NCBI GenBank assembly: GCA_964547515.1
Contig: CAZJOA010000007.1
Coordinates: 1-42,764, forward strand
DNA length: 42,764 nucleotides
Direction: 5' to 3'
Source: UBA11524 sp964547515
GTDB taxonomy: Bacteria > Bacillota > Clostridia > Christensenellales > Aristaeellaceae
Part shown: in pieces, positions 23,967 through 30,687 of the stretch
Position numbering within the stretch: the stretch's first letter is position 1
How the letters are laid out: the number at the start of each line of letters is the position of its first letter
Program-made: the position numbers and the translations under genes
The notes under the pieces: model-generated
Told to the model about the DNA's origin: nothing
What the model saw: the letters and a program-made list of their open reading frames with translations, nothing else
The model's database searches: none

Positions 23967-24740
23967 TCAACGCCCGATGTTTTTACATTCATCACAATTA
24001 GGACGCTCGTCCTCCCCCGTCAGGTGGAGCAGGATAACCTCGCAGCTGCAATGGATGCGCGGTGCCCAGGTGGCATTCGTCACCCCGCGGGACACCAGCA
24101 GGCGCTCCTGCGCATAGAAGCCGCTGGTCAGCCGCGGGAGGATGCCCTGTCCCGGCGCGTACAGCCCCTGACGGCCAATGCGCACCTGTCCCCCGTGGGC
24201 ATGCCCGGACAGGGTCAGGTCGATGGCATGGGCGGACACCGCCTCGGCGAAATACTCCGGGTGATGGCACATCAGCAGCTTGTAGCCCTCCTGTGCCGCC
24301 ATGTCCCGCAGGAAGGGCTGCTTCTGCGCCAGCTGAACTGCACGGTCGGGGGCGTCCTCCTCCGCGCGGATGCTGCTCAGTCCCCCCAGGACGATGCCGC
24401 CAAAGTGCACGAACCCATCGTCCAGCACCGTGACCCGGCTGCGTGCCACCTGCGGCCAATAATCCCCCAAGCCCTGATGCTTCCGCTCGTGATTGCCCAG
24501 GCTGTAGAAGGTCGGGGCGATGTCCGGCGCGTCCTGCAAAAAGCGCACCGCATTGTCATAGCCGTTGCTGCGGTGGGCATGACGATCCACCAGGTCGCCC
24601 ACGATCAGGATGGCATCCGCCCCCTGCACGGCATGGCACAGCGCACGCACGTCCCCATCATGGAAATCCGGACAGACCGCCAGCGTCAGCGGGCGTGTCA
24701 CCTTTTCGGAGCGCACGGTGATATGATTGATTGCCAGCAT
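23967..24740 (-). CDS. Calcineurin-like metallophosphoesterase
   Basis: This 257-residue dinuclear metallophosphoesterase has the motif set CPDFHDGD (D-x-H), GDLVDRH, GNHERK, CHHPEYF and GHAHGGQ. It resembles the YkuE/YaeI group that acts on phosphodiesters such as UDP-diacylglucosamine-type lipids, but the substrate cannot be fixed. No signal peptide or membrane anchor is seen, unlike YkuE. A cysteine pair near the C-terminus (CDEC) is unusual. GGGGAGAG precedes the ATG. It lies downstream of the GNAT gene with no terminator between them. Confidence 0.85.
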   Translation of the reverse strand: MLAINHITVRSEKVTRPLTLAVCPDFHDGDVRALCHAVQGADAILIVGDLVDRHAHRSNGYDNAVRFLQDAPDIAPTFYSLGNHERKHQGLGDYWPQVARSRVTVLDDGFVHFGGIVLGGLSSIRAEEDAPDRAVQLAQKQPFLRDMAAQEGYKLLMCHHPEYFAEAVSAHAIDLTLSGHAHGGQVRIGRQGLYAPGQGILPRLTSGFYAQERLLVSRGVTNATWAPRIHCSCEVILLHLTGEDERPNCDECKNIGR

Positions 24741-24827
24741 TCTTTCTCTCCCCTCGCCTGGTAAAATCGTATCGCACAGAATCTGTCAGCAAACCAGATG
24801 GGCTCTGCATCTCCGGGAACGATTTGA

Positions 24828-25277
24828 TCACAGGTCGATCCAAATGCCCTCGTCCCTGATCTCTGCATTGGGAAGGTTCCGATAGAACCGCTGAGCATCC
24901 TCATTGGCAGCGATCAGACCGATGAGGGTATCCACGCCACGCTCTTTCAGCTCTTTGCGAAGGGCCATCATCAGTGCCTGTGCAACGCCCCGATGCCGGT
25001 AGCTTTTGATGACGCAGATCCAGTCAAGATACGCCTTTACACTGCCGTCAAAGTGGCTATGGATCATGGCGCAGTCGATCCGCCCCACCACCTTGCCGTC
25101 CATATAGGCCAGCAGGGACAGGGAATCAGCGAATGCGGGATCATCAAAGCTGGCCGTCACATCAGCAATGTATGACTTGTCGATCTCCCAGCCCCAGAAG
25201 TCCTCCTCAACACGCAGATCACGCTCAAATTGAAGCACATCCGGGATGCGTTCCTTAGTGTATTGCTTGATTTCCAT
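24828..25277 (-). CDS. GNAT-family N-acetyltransferase
   Basis: This 149-residue acetyltransferase has the acetyl-CoA-binding motif A in LDWICVIKSYRHRGVAQALMMALRKELKERG (the R-x-x-G-V/I-A pattern) and motif B ANEDAQRFYRNLPN. The acceptor substrate is unknown. GAGGAGAG lies before the ATG. It starts 12 bases after uvrB ends, so it should be co-transcribed with it. Confidence 0.88.
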   Translation of the reverse strand: MEIKQYTKERIPDVLQFERDLRVEEDFWGWEIDKSYIADVTASFDDPAFADSLSLLAYMDGKVVGRIDCAMIHSHFDGSVKAYLDWICVIKSYRHRGVAQALMMALRKELKERGVDTLIGLIAANEDAQRFYRNLPNAEIRDEGIWIDL

Positions 25278-25289
25278 ATGCTTCTCTCC

Positions 25290-27317
25290 TCAGTGATGTC
25301 GGGTGGACTCCCGCGTTTTGCGGCGTTTGCGCTGCACGTCGTTCTTCTGGGGCGCTTCGCCGCGCATCTCCAGCAGCTGGTCACGCAGCTTGGCGGCACG
25401 CTCGAAGTCCAGGTCGCGGGCGGCGGACAGCATCTGCTCCTCGATCTGCTTGGCGACGGCGGCACGCTCCTCCTCCGTCAGCGGCGCGGGCGCTTCGTCC
25501 GCCACCTTCTTCGTGACCTCCAGCACCTGATGGATCGCATTCCGCACGCTCTCCGGGGTGATGCCATGCTCCTCGTTGTACGCCTGCTGAAGCGCACGGC
25601 GGCGGTTGGTCTCGCCGATGGCACGCATCATGCTCTCGGTCATGACATCCGCATACATGATGACGCGGCCATCCACATTGCGCGCGGCACGGCCGATGGT
25701 CTGCACCAGCGACGTTTCCGAACGCAGGAAGCCCTCCTTGTCCGCATCCAGAATGGCGACCAGGCTGACCTCCGGCAGGTCAAGCCCTTCGCGCAGGAGG
25801 TTGATGCCCACCAGAATGTCGTATTCGCCCAGGCGCAGACCGCGAATGAGTTCCATGCGATCCATGGTGGTCACGTCCGAATGCAGATAGCGCACGCGCA
25901 TGTCCATCCCGCGCAGGTATTCCGTCAGCGATTCCGCCATGCGCTTGGTCAGCGTCGTGACCAGCACGCGCTGCCTGTTCTTCACCACGCGGTTGATCTC
26001 CCCCACCAGGTCGTCCACCTGACCCGTCGCGGGGCGCACGTCGATCTTGGGGTCAAGCAGACCCGTCGGGCGGATGATCTGCTCGACGATCTGCTTCGTC
26101 CTGCCCAGCTCGTATGCCCCGGGTGTGGCGCTGACATAGATGGTCTGGCCGATGCGCTGCTCGAACTCCTCGAAGAGCAGCGGTCGGTTGTCATACGCGC
26201 TGGGCAGACGGAAGCCATACTCCACCAGTTGCTCCTTGCGGGCGCGGTCGCCGTTGTACATCGCGCGGATCTGCGGCACGGTGACATGGCTCTCGTCGAT
26301 GAAGCACAGGAAGCCCTTGGGGAAGTAATCCAGCAGGGAGTAGGGTGCATCGCCGGGCTTGCGGCCATCGAAATACCGGGAATAGTTCTCGATGCCGGAG
26401 CAATAGCCGATCTCGCGCATCATCTCGATGTCATAATTCGTGCGCTGGGCGATGCGTTCGGCCTCCAGAGGCTTGCCCTCCCGGGTGAAACGGTCGACCT
26501 GCGCCTGCAGGTCCGCCTCGATGACGGCGATGTCCTCCTCCAGATGGCTCTTGTCCGTGGCGTAATGGGTCGCCGGGAAGACCGCCGCATGCTCCAGGCT
26601 CGCGATGACATGGCCGCTGACGGTCTCGATCTCGCTGATGCGGTCGATCTCGTCGCCGAAGAACTCAATGCGCAGGCCGTGCTCATTCATCGCGGCAGGG
26701 ATGATCTCCACCACGTCCCCGCGCACACGGAACGACCCGCGCGCGAACTCGATGTCATTGCGCTCATACTGGATGTCGATCAGCTGACGCAGCAGCTCAT
26801 CGCGGGCGATGCACATGCCCGGGCGCAGGCTGATCATCTGCCCCTCGTATTCGCTGGGGTCGCCCATGGAATAGATGCAGCTGACCGACGCGACGATGAT
26901 GACATCGCGGCGCTCCCGCAGCGCCGCCGTAGCACTGTGACGCAGACGATCGATCTCCTCGTTGATGGAAGCATCCTTCTCGATATAGGTGTCCGACGAG
27001 GCGATGTACGCCTCCGGCTGATAGTAATCATAATAGGAAACGAAATACTCCACCCGGCTGTCCGGGAAGAAGGCCTTCAGCTCCGAACAGAGCTGGGCGG
27101 CGAGGGTCTTGTTGTGCGCGATGACCAGGGTCGGACGCTGCACGCGCTCGATGACCGAGGCCATGGTGAACGTCTTGCCCGAGCCCGTCACGCCCAGGAG
27201 CACCTGTGCGTCCATGCCCTGCTGAACGCCGGCGGCCAGGGCATCGATGGCCTGGGGCTGATCGCCCGAGGGCTTGTAGGGCGCTTTGAGGACGAATTTT
27301 CCGGTCAGTTCCGACAT
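25290..27317 (-). CDS. uvrB: UvrABC excinuclease subunit B
   Basis: This 675-residue UvrB verifies DNA damage in nucleotide excision repair and recruits UvrC. Seen: Walker A LGVTGSGKTF (about 41-50), the beta-hairpin YYDYYQPEAYI that inserts into DNA, Walker B CFIDESHVTV, helicase motifs including GINLLREGLDLPEVSLVAILDADKEGFLRS and QTIGRAARN, and the C-terminal UVR motif EEQMLSAARDLDFERAAKLRDQLLEM. A basic tail ends the protein. The start at 27317 follows GGAGGTG; the frame is open 40 codons further back, across the promoter. Confidence 0.97.
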   Translation of the reverse strand: MSELTGKFVLKAPYKPSGDQPQAIDALAAGVQQGMDAQVLLGVTGSGKTFTMASVIERVQRPTLVIAHNKTLAAQLCSELKAFFPDSRVEYFVSYYDYYQPEAYIASSDTYIEKDASINEEIDRLRHSATAALRERRDVIIVASVSCIYSMGDPSEYEGQMISLRPGMCIARDELLRQLIDIQYERNDIEFARGSFRVRGDVVEIIPAAMNEHGLRIEFFGDEIDRISEIETVSGHVIASLEHAAVFPATHYATDKSHLEEDIAVIEADLQAQVDRFTREGKPLEAERIAQRTNYDIEMMREIGYCSGIENYSRYFDGRKPGDAPYSLLDYFPKGFLCFIDESHVTVPQIRAMYNGDRARKEQLVEYGFRLPSAYDNRPLLFEEFEQRIGQTIYVSATPGAYELGRTKQIVEQIIRPTGLLDPKIDVRPATGQVDDLVGEINRVVKNRQRVLVTTLTKRMAESLTEYLRGMDMRVRYLHSDVTTMDRMELIRGLRLGEYDILVGINLLREGLDLPEVSLVAILDADKEGFLRSETSLVQTIGRAARNVDGRVIMYADVMTESMMRAIGETNRRRALQQAYNEEHGITPESVRNAIHQVLEVTKKVADEAPAPLTEEERAAVAKQIEEQMLSAARDLDFERAAKLRDQLLEMRGEAPQKNDVQRKRRKTRESTRHH

Positions 27318-27354
27318 GGGGAACACCTCCGATCCGCAGTATGGCTGTCCCGCT

Positions 27355-27383
27355 ATCATAGCACACACCGCCCCTTTTGTGAA
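27355..27383 (-). promoter_or_regulatory. Promoter of uvrB
   Basis: On the minus strand TTCACA (27378-27383) and TATGAT (27355-27360), the latter with an upstream TG (TGCTATGAT), are 17 bases apart. They lie about 38 bases before the uvrB ATG. Confidence 0.75.
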
Positions 27384-27418
27384 GGGGAACAGCGGCTGTC
27401 CGGCGATTTTCCGGACGC

Positions 27419-27449
27419 AAAAATGCAGGGGGCACATCGCTCCCCTGCA
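27419..27449 (-). terminator. Intrinsic terminator of the metQ-metN-metI operon
   Basis: An 8-bp stem TGCAGGGG (27424-27431) with CCCCTGCA (27442-27449) and a 10-base loop is followed on the minus strand by TTTTTG. It begins 6 bases after the metI stop. Confidence 0.9.
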
Positions 27450-27455
27450 CTGGAT

Positions 27456-28166
27456 TCACTTTTTCAGCCGCTTGTCGCACCTGGCCGCCAGCCATGTGCC
27501 GAAGCTCTGGATCACCTGCACCAGGATGACCAGCACGACCACCGCCGCGTACAGCACGGCGTACTTATACCGCTGATAGCCCACGGTGATGGCGATGTTG
27601 CCCAGTCCGCCGCCGCCGATCGCACCGGACATGGCCGTGTAACCCAGAATGGTGGTGATGGCCAGGGTGAAATTGGTGATGAGCGACGGCACGGCTTCCG
27701 GCAGCATGACGTGCAGCATGATCTGCATGGGCGTCGCACCCATGGACTGCGCCGTTTCGACGATGTTGGGATTCACCTCGCGCAGGCTGGATTCCACCAG
27801 ACGCGCCACGAAGGGGAACGCTGCCACCACCAGCGGCACGATGGACGCGACCGTGCCCACGGACGTGCCGACGATCAGACGCGTCAGCGGGATGACGACC
27901 ACGATCAGGATCAGGAACGGGATGGAGCGCAGGAGGTTGATGACGACATTGATGATCTTCATCAGCCAGCCGGGCATGGGGCGCACGCCCTTGGCATCGC
28001 CGGCCACGAGCAGCATGCCCAGCGGCAGACCGATGGCGATGGCGAAAAGCGTCGCCAGGATGGTGACATACAGTGTCTCCCACAGCGCCATGGGAAAATC
28101 CGACTTGATGATCCCCCACGCTTCCGCCAGACGATCCGGCTGGAAGGCTCTGACGAACTGGTTCAT
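27456..28166 (-). CDS. metI: Methionine ABC transporter permease
   Basis: This 236-residue inner-membrane permease of the MetNIQ importer has about five or six hydrophobic helices. The EAA loop SLREVNPNIVETAQSMGATPMQIMLHVMLPEAVPSLI contacts the MetN ATPase. GYTAMSGAIGGGGLGNIAI is the MetI-typical segment. Its ATG overlaps the metN stop by 4 bases (28163-28166), so the two are coupled. Confidence 0.96.
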   Translation of the reverse strand: MNQFVRAFQPDRLAEAWGIIKSDFPMALWETLYVTILATLFAIAIGLPLGMLLVAGDAKGVRPMPGWLMKIINVVINLLRSIPFLILIVVVIPLTRLIVGTSVGTVASIVPLVVAAFPFVARLVESSLREVNPNIVETAQSMGATPMQIMLHVMLPEAVPSLITNFTLAITTILGYTAMSGAIGGGGLGNIAITVGYQRYKYAVLYAAVVVLVILVQVIQSFGTWLAARCDKRLKK

Positions 28167-29194
28167 GCCTGCACCTCCTGCTTTGCGTAGTCCACCTGCA
28201 CCTGCACTGTGACATCCGGGGTCTGACGGAGGAAGTTGACCGCCTTGGCCAGCTCATCCGGGCCGCCGGGGATCTCCAGCAGGATGTAGCCATAGGCGCG
28301 ATCCCCCACGGCGCGGGTGGATGCCCCCAGGATGCTCGCCGCGATGCCGATCTCCATGGCCATGCGGGCGATGAGGGGCTCGTTCGCCGCGATCGCCCCG
28401 TTGAAGATGATCCGCACGCGCTGACCATGCTTGCTCCCCAGGGCGACATTCGCATCCGCCATTTCGGGATAGACGAGGTTCTTGGTGGCCTCGGCCTGCG
28501 GATTGGCGAACACGTCCGCCACATTGCCCTCCTCCACCACCGCGCCGTTTTCCAGAATGGCGACACGGTTGCAGATCTCCTGCACCACGCTCATCTGATG
28601 GGTGATGACGATGACGGTGATGCCCATCTTCTGGTTGATCTCGCGGATCAGGCCCAGAATGGCATGGGTGGTCTTGGGGTCAAGGGCAGAGGTAGCTTCG
28701 TCGCAGAGCAGAACATCCGGGTTGGTCGCCAGGGCACGGGCGATGGCGATGCGCTGCTGCTGTCCGCCGGACAGCTGCGCGGGATAGGCGTTCGCCTTGT
28801 CCGGCAGGCCGACCACCTCCAGCAGCTCGGTGGCACGCTTGACGGCTTCGGACTTCTTCACGCCCGACAGCTTCAGCGGGAGCATGATGTTCTCCAGGCA
28901 GGTGCGCTGCATCAGCAGGTTGAAGCCCTGGAAGATCATCGTCACCCGGCGGCGGACATCGCGCAGCTGCTTTTTGTCCAGCGTGCCCAGATCCTGCCCG
29001 TCCAGCACCACAGAGCCCTCCGTGGGGCGCTCCAGCATGTTGATGCACCGCACCAGGGTGGACTTGCCCGCGCCGGACATGCCGATGATGCCGTAAATGT
29101 CGCCGTTATTGATGGTCAGGTTGACGTGCCGGAGCGCGTCCACCGGCCCATCGGCGGTGACGAAGCTCTTGCAGAGGTTACGCAATTCGATCAT
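28163..29194 (-). CDS. metN: Methionine ABC transporter ATP-binding protein
   Basis: This 343-residue ATPase has Walker A GMSGAGKST, the Q-loop IFQGFNLL, the signature LSGGQQQR, Walker B VLLCDEATSALDP and the H-loop VIVITHQMSVV. The C-terminal NIL (ACT-like) domain, about 265-343, binds methionine and mediates transinhibition in E. coli MetN. The presence of this domain therefore suggests post-translational feedback on top of the leader-based control. AGGAATCC precedes the ATG. It lies 65 bases after metQ, with a hairpin between them. Confidence 0.96.
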   Translation of the reverse strand: MIELRNLCKSFVTADGPVDALRHVNLTINNGDIYGIIGMSGAGKSTLVRCINMLERPTEGSVVLDGQDLGTLDKKQLRDVRRRVTMIFQGFNLLMQRTCLENIMLPLKLSGVKKSEAVKRATELLEVVGLPDKANAYPAQLSGGQQQRIAIARALATNPDVLLCDEATSALDPKTTHAILGLIREINQKMGITVIVITHQMSVVQEICNRVAILENGAVVEEGNVADVFANPQAEATKNLVYPEMADANVALGSKHGQRVRIIFNGAIAANEPLIARMAMEIGIAASILGASTRAVGDRAYGYILLEIPGGPDELAKAVNFLRQTPDVTVQVQVDYAKQEVQA

Positions 29195-29216
29195 GGGGAT
29201 TCCTCCATAACACAGG

Positions 29217-29243
29217 GAAAACCGGCAGTCATGAACCGCCGGT
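29217..29243 (-). terminator. Intra-operon hairpin between metQ and metN
   Basis: A stem ACCGGC (29221-29226) with GCCGGT (29238-29243) has an 11-base loop and is followed on the minus strand by TTTTCC. It is likely a leaky terminator or processing/stability hairpin that gives more MetQ than MetN/MetI, as often seen for binding-protein genes. Partial function is inference. Confidence 0.6.
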
Positions 29244-29259
29244 ATGGGAATTGACAGGC

Positions 29260-30135
29260 TTACTCGGCAGCGCTCTCACCAGCCGCGGCGAAGGGCGCGT
29301 CACCCAGCGCGGACAGATCGGACTGCTGACCGCCGTAGAGACCCATGGGCTCAACGTGGATGGCGGCGACGCTCACGATCTGCGTGCCGTTCTCCTCGTT
29401 GAAGTTCTCCTGATAGGGCAGGTGCGCGAAGTAGTTCGCGAAGACCTCACCGGCATCCACGACCATGTTGGGCTGGATGTAATCGGAGAACTCGATGACC
29501 TTCAGGGTGATGTTCTTCTCCGCAAGGATCTCGGCGGCGACGGCCAGGATCTGCGCATGGGGCGTGGGGGACGCTGCCACGGTGATGGTCTTGCCCGCCA
29601 GCTGCTCATAATCCACGGTGGCATCGAAGCCATCGGTGGGCTCAGCCACGACGGACACAGCCGCGCCCGCATAGGTGGCAGCGATGTATTCCGCGACCTT
29701 CTGGCTGGTCAGCGCAGCCACCAGCGCCTTGGCCTCGTCGGTCTGCTCATTGCCCGCGTTGACGCAAAGCACATTGGAATAGGGGGAATCAGCGCTTTCG
29801 ATCAGCAGGGAATCCTCCACGGGATTCAGGCCGAAATCCAGCGCGAAGTTGTTGTTGATGATGGCGTAGTCCACATCCGGCAGGACATTGGGCACCATGG
29901 CCGCCTCGACCTCATAGAACTCGATGTTCAGCGGGTTCTCGGTGATATTGGCGGCGGTGGCGGTGATGCCCGCTTCGGGATCGAGCTTGATATAGCCGTT
30001 GGACTCCAGCAGGAGCAGCGCGCGGCCTTCGTTGGTGGGGTCATTGGGGACGGCGATCTTGATGCCGTCAGCAAATGCGGCAGAACAGGACAGAACCAGC
30101 AGCGCGGCCAGGACGACGGACAGGAACTTCTTCAT
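29260..30135 (-). CDS. metQ: Methionine-binding lipoprotein MetQ, circularly permuted
   Basis: This 291-residue substrate-binding protein belongs to the NlpA/MetQ family but has its halves in swapped order. After the signal peptide (lipobox-like VLSC, C17; an alternative cleavage at AFA-D is possible) comes the normally C-terminal half: IAVPNDPTNEGRALLLLES (27-45), ITENPLNIEFYEVEAA, YAIINNNFALDFGL, DSPYSNVLCV and a terminal helix to about 165. A linker then leads into the normally N-terminal half: ITVAASPTPHAQIL (184-197), FSDYIQPNMVVDAGEVFANYFAHLPY and AAIHVEPMGLYG (258-268). The protein ends just where the usual 'SLDEL.DG' connector would lead back to IAVPND. All ligand motifs are present. 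AAAAGGAG precedes the ATG. First structural gene of the operon. Confidence 0.93.
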   Translation of the reverse strand: MKKFLSVVLAALLVLSCSAAFADGIKIAVPNDPTNEGRALLLLESNGYIKLDPEAGITATAANITENPLNIEFYEVEAAMVPNVLPDVDYAIINNNFALDFGLNPVEDSLLIESADSPYSNVLCVNAGNEQTDEAKALVAALTSQKVAEYIAATYAGAAVSVVAEPTDGFDATVDYEQLAGKTITVAASPTPHAQILAVAAEILAEKNITLKVIEFSDYIQPNMVVDAGEVFANYFAHLPYQENFNEENGTQIVSVAAIHVEPMGLYGGQQSDLSALGDAPFAAAGESAAE

Positions 30136-30173
30136 CGTACATTTCTCCTTTTCTTATCAGAGCCATTGGGGAT

Positions 30174-30263
30174 TCACACACAGCAGGGATGACCGGCGGA
30201 CATGCGTCGCATTCGTCGGCTCTCCCGGTTGGATCGTACCATGATCCAGGCATGATTCTTCAT
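30174..30263 (-). CDS. Second upstream ORF in the metQ leader (29 codons, ends near Cys-Cys)
   Basis: This 29-codon ORF has a good Shine-Dalgarno (AAGGAG, 9 bases before the ATG). It lies between the attenuator terminator and metQ, ending 38 bases before the metQ ATG. It is Arg-rich with Met at positions 1, 8, 18 and 21, and ends GHPCCV with two adjacent Cys codons (26-27). Leader peptides with clustered Cys codons near the stop are known upstream of sulfur genes in some bacteria. A Cys-responsive or coupling role is therefore possible but unproven. No terminator follows it. Confidence 0.45.
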   Translation of the reverse strand: MKNHAWIMVRSNRESRRMRRMSAGHPCCV

Positions 30264-30302
30264 GCAGCTCAGCTCCTTCACCTGTATTGGGGGATGTCAT
30301 AG

Positions 30303-30338
30303 AAAAAAGGAAGCCCCCATCTTCGCGATGCAGCTTCC
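30303..30338 (-). terminator. Attenuator terminator in the metQ leader
   Basis: The outer stem GGAAGC/GCTTCC (6 bp), an internal loop and the inner stem CATC/GATG with a 5-base loop are followed on the minus strand by TTTTTTC. It lies about 170 bases upstream of the metQ start codon and 53 bases after the leader-peptide stop, so its only plausible role is premature termination. Confidence 0.85.
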
Positions 30339-30391
30339 TCTTGATCCGCCGATATGCACCGACGTCCCTTTTGCGAGCCGTCAGCGGGCGA

Positions 30392-30493
30392 TTATTGAAA
30401 AGCGCAGCGAAGAATGGTACAGCAACGCATGCTCATGCGGCACATGCACATGGGCATCATCATGGACATCATCATGATCGACTGCTGCTTCAT
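30392..30493 (-). CDS. Methionine-rich leader peptide of the metQNI operon
   Basis: This 33-codon ORF (stop TAA at 30392-30394) has 11 Met codons. Ten of them lie between codons 7 and 22, at 7, 8, 9, 11, 12, 13, 15, 17, 20 and 22. There are also five Cys codons (16, 18, 24, 25, 30). The peptide begins MKQQSIMMMSMMMPMC. AAGGGAGAG lies upstream with good spacing. The ORF begins about 43 bases after the predicted transcription start of the metQ promoter. Such Met density in front of a Met importer, together with the downstream antiterminator and terminator, points to ribosome stalling on Met codons as the sensor of Met-tRNA charging. Too short for ordinary gene callers. Confidence 0.8.
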   Translation of the reverse strand: MKQQSIMMMSMMMPMCMCRMSMRCCTILRCAFQ

Positions 30494-30542
30494 CGTCGCG
30501 CTCTCCCTTCCTCAAGCATCCACCTGAACAGGTGTTGCAATG

Positions 30543-30572
30543 AGCATACCACATCGGGCGGGGGCTTGTCAA
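30543..30572 (-). promoter_or_regulatory. Promoter of the metQNI operon
   Basis: On the minus strand a perfect TTGACA (30567-30572) and TATGCT (30543-30548) are spaced 18 bases apart. The transcript should begin near 30536 with a small hairpin, CACCT-GTTC-AGGTG (30534-30521), and run about 400 bases before metQ. Confidence 0.85.
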
Positions 30573-30627
30573 CCCCATTTGCACGATCTGTTCGTATTTC
30601 CTTTGTTTTTCCGGCGGTTTTTGGCGC

Positions 30628-30656
30628 TTGTCGAATATCCGCAGATATGGTATAAT
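30628..30656 (+). promoter_or_regulatory. Promoter of the DnaD-like gene operon
   Basis: TTGTCG (30628-30633) and a perfect TATAAT (30651-30656), separated by 17 bases, lie 32 bases before the ATG at 30688. It diverges from the metQ promoter. Confidence 0.8.
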
Positions 30657-30687
30657 ACCGCTAACAACCAGCAAGGAGGCCCCGCGC

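Larger units (their letters stand above)
30303..30502 (-). promoter_or_regulatory. Methionine attenuator: three mutually exclusive leader helices
   Basis: Four leader segments can pair as in trp/his attenuators. Terminator 3:4: GGAAGC (RNA 30338-30333) with GCTTCC (30314-30309), an inner 4-bp stem, then six U at 30308-30303. Antiterminator 2:3: TCTTCGC (30413-30407) with GCGAAGA (30326-30320), plus GCGCTTTT (30405-30398) with GGAAGC-T-GC (30338-30330), about 15 pairs including two G-U. Protector 1:2: AGCGCGACGATGA (30502-30490, spanning the leader-peptide start) with 30401-30413, 11 of 13 positions paired. Segment 2 overlaps codons 26-32 of the Met-rich peptide. A ribosome stalled at the Met codons would leave it free, while one at the stop codon would cover it. 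Pairings were found by eye. Confidence 0.8.

Noticed and set aside
27384..27402. LexA/SOS box upstream of uvrB
   Set aside because: The inverted element ACAGC-G-GCTGT lies upstream of the promoter but does not fit the Bacillota CGAACRNRYGTTYG consensus.
30136..30536. SAM riboswitch or T-box in the metQ leader
   Set aside because: I looked for the SAM-I core and the T-box AGGGTGGNACCGCG signature on the minus strand and saw neither. The leader is instead explained by the Met-rich ORF and attenuator helices. A covariance-model search would be decisive.
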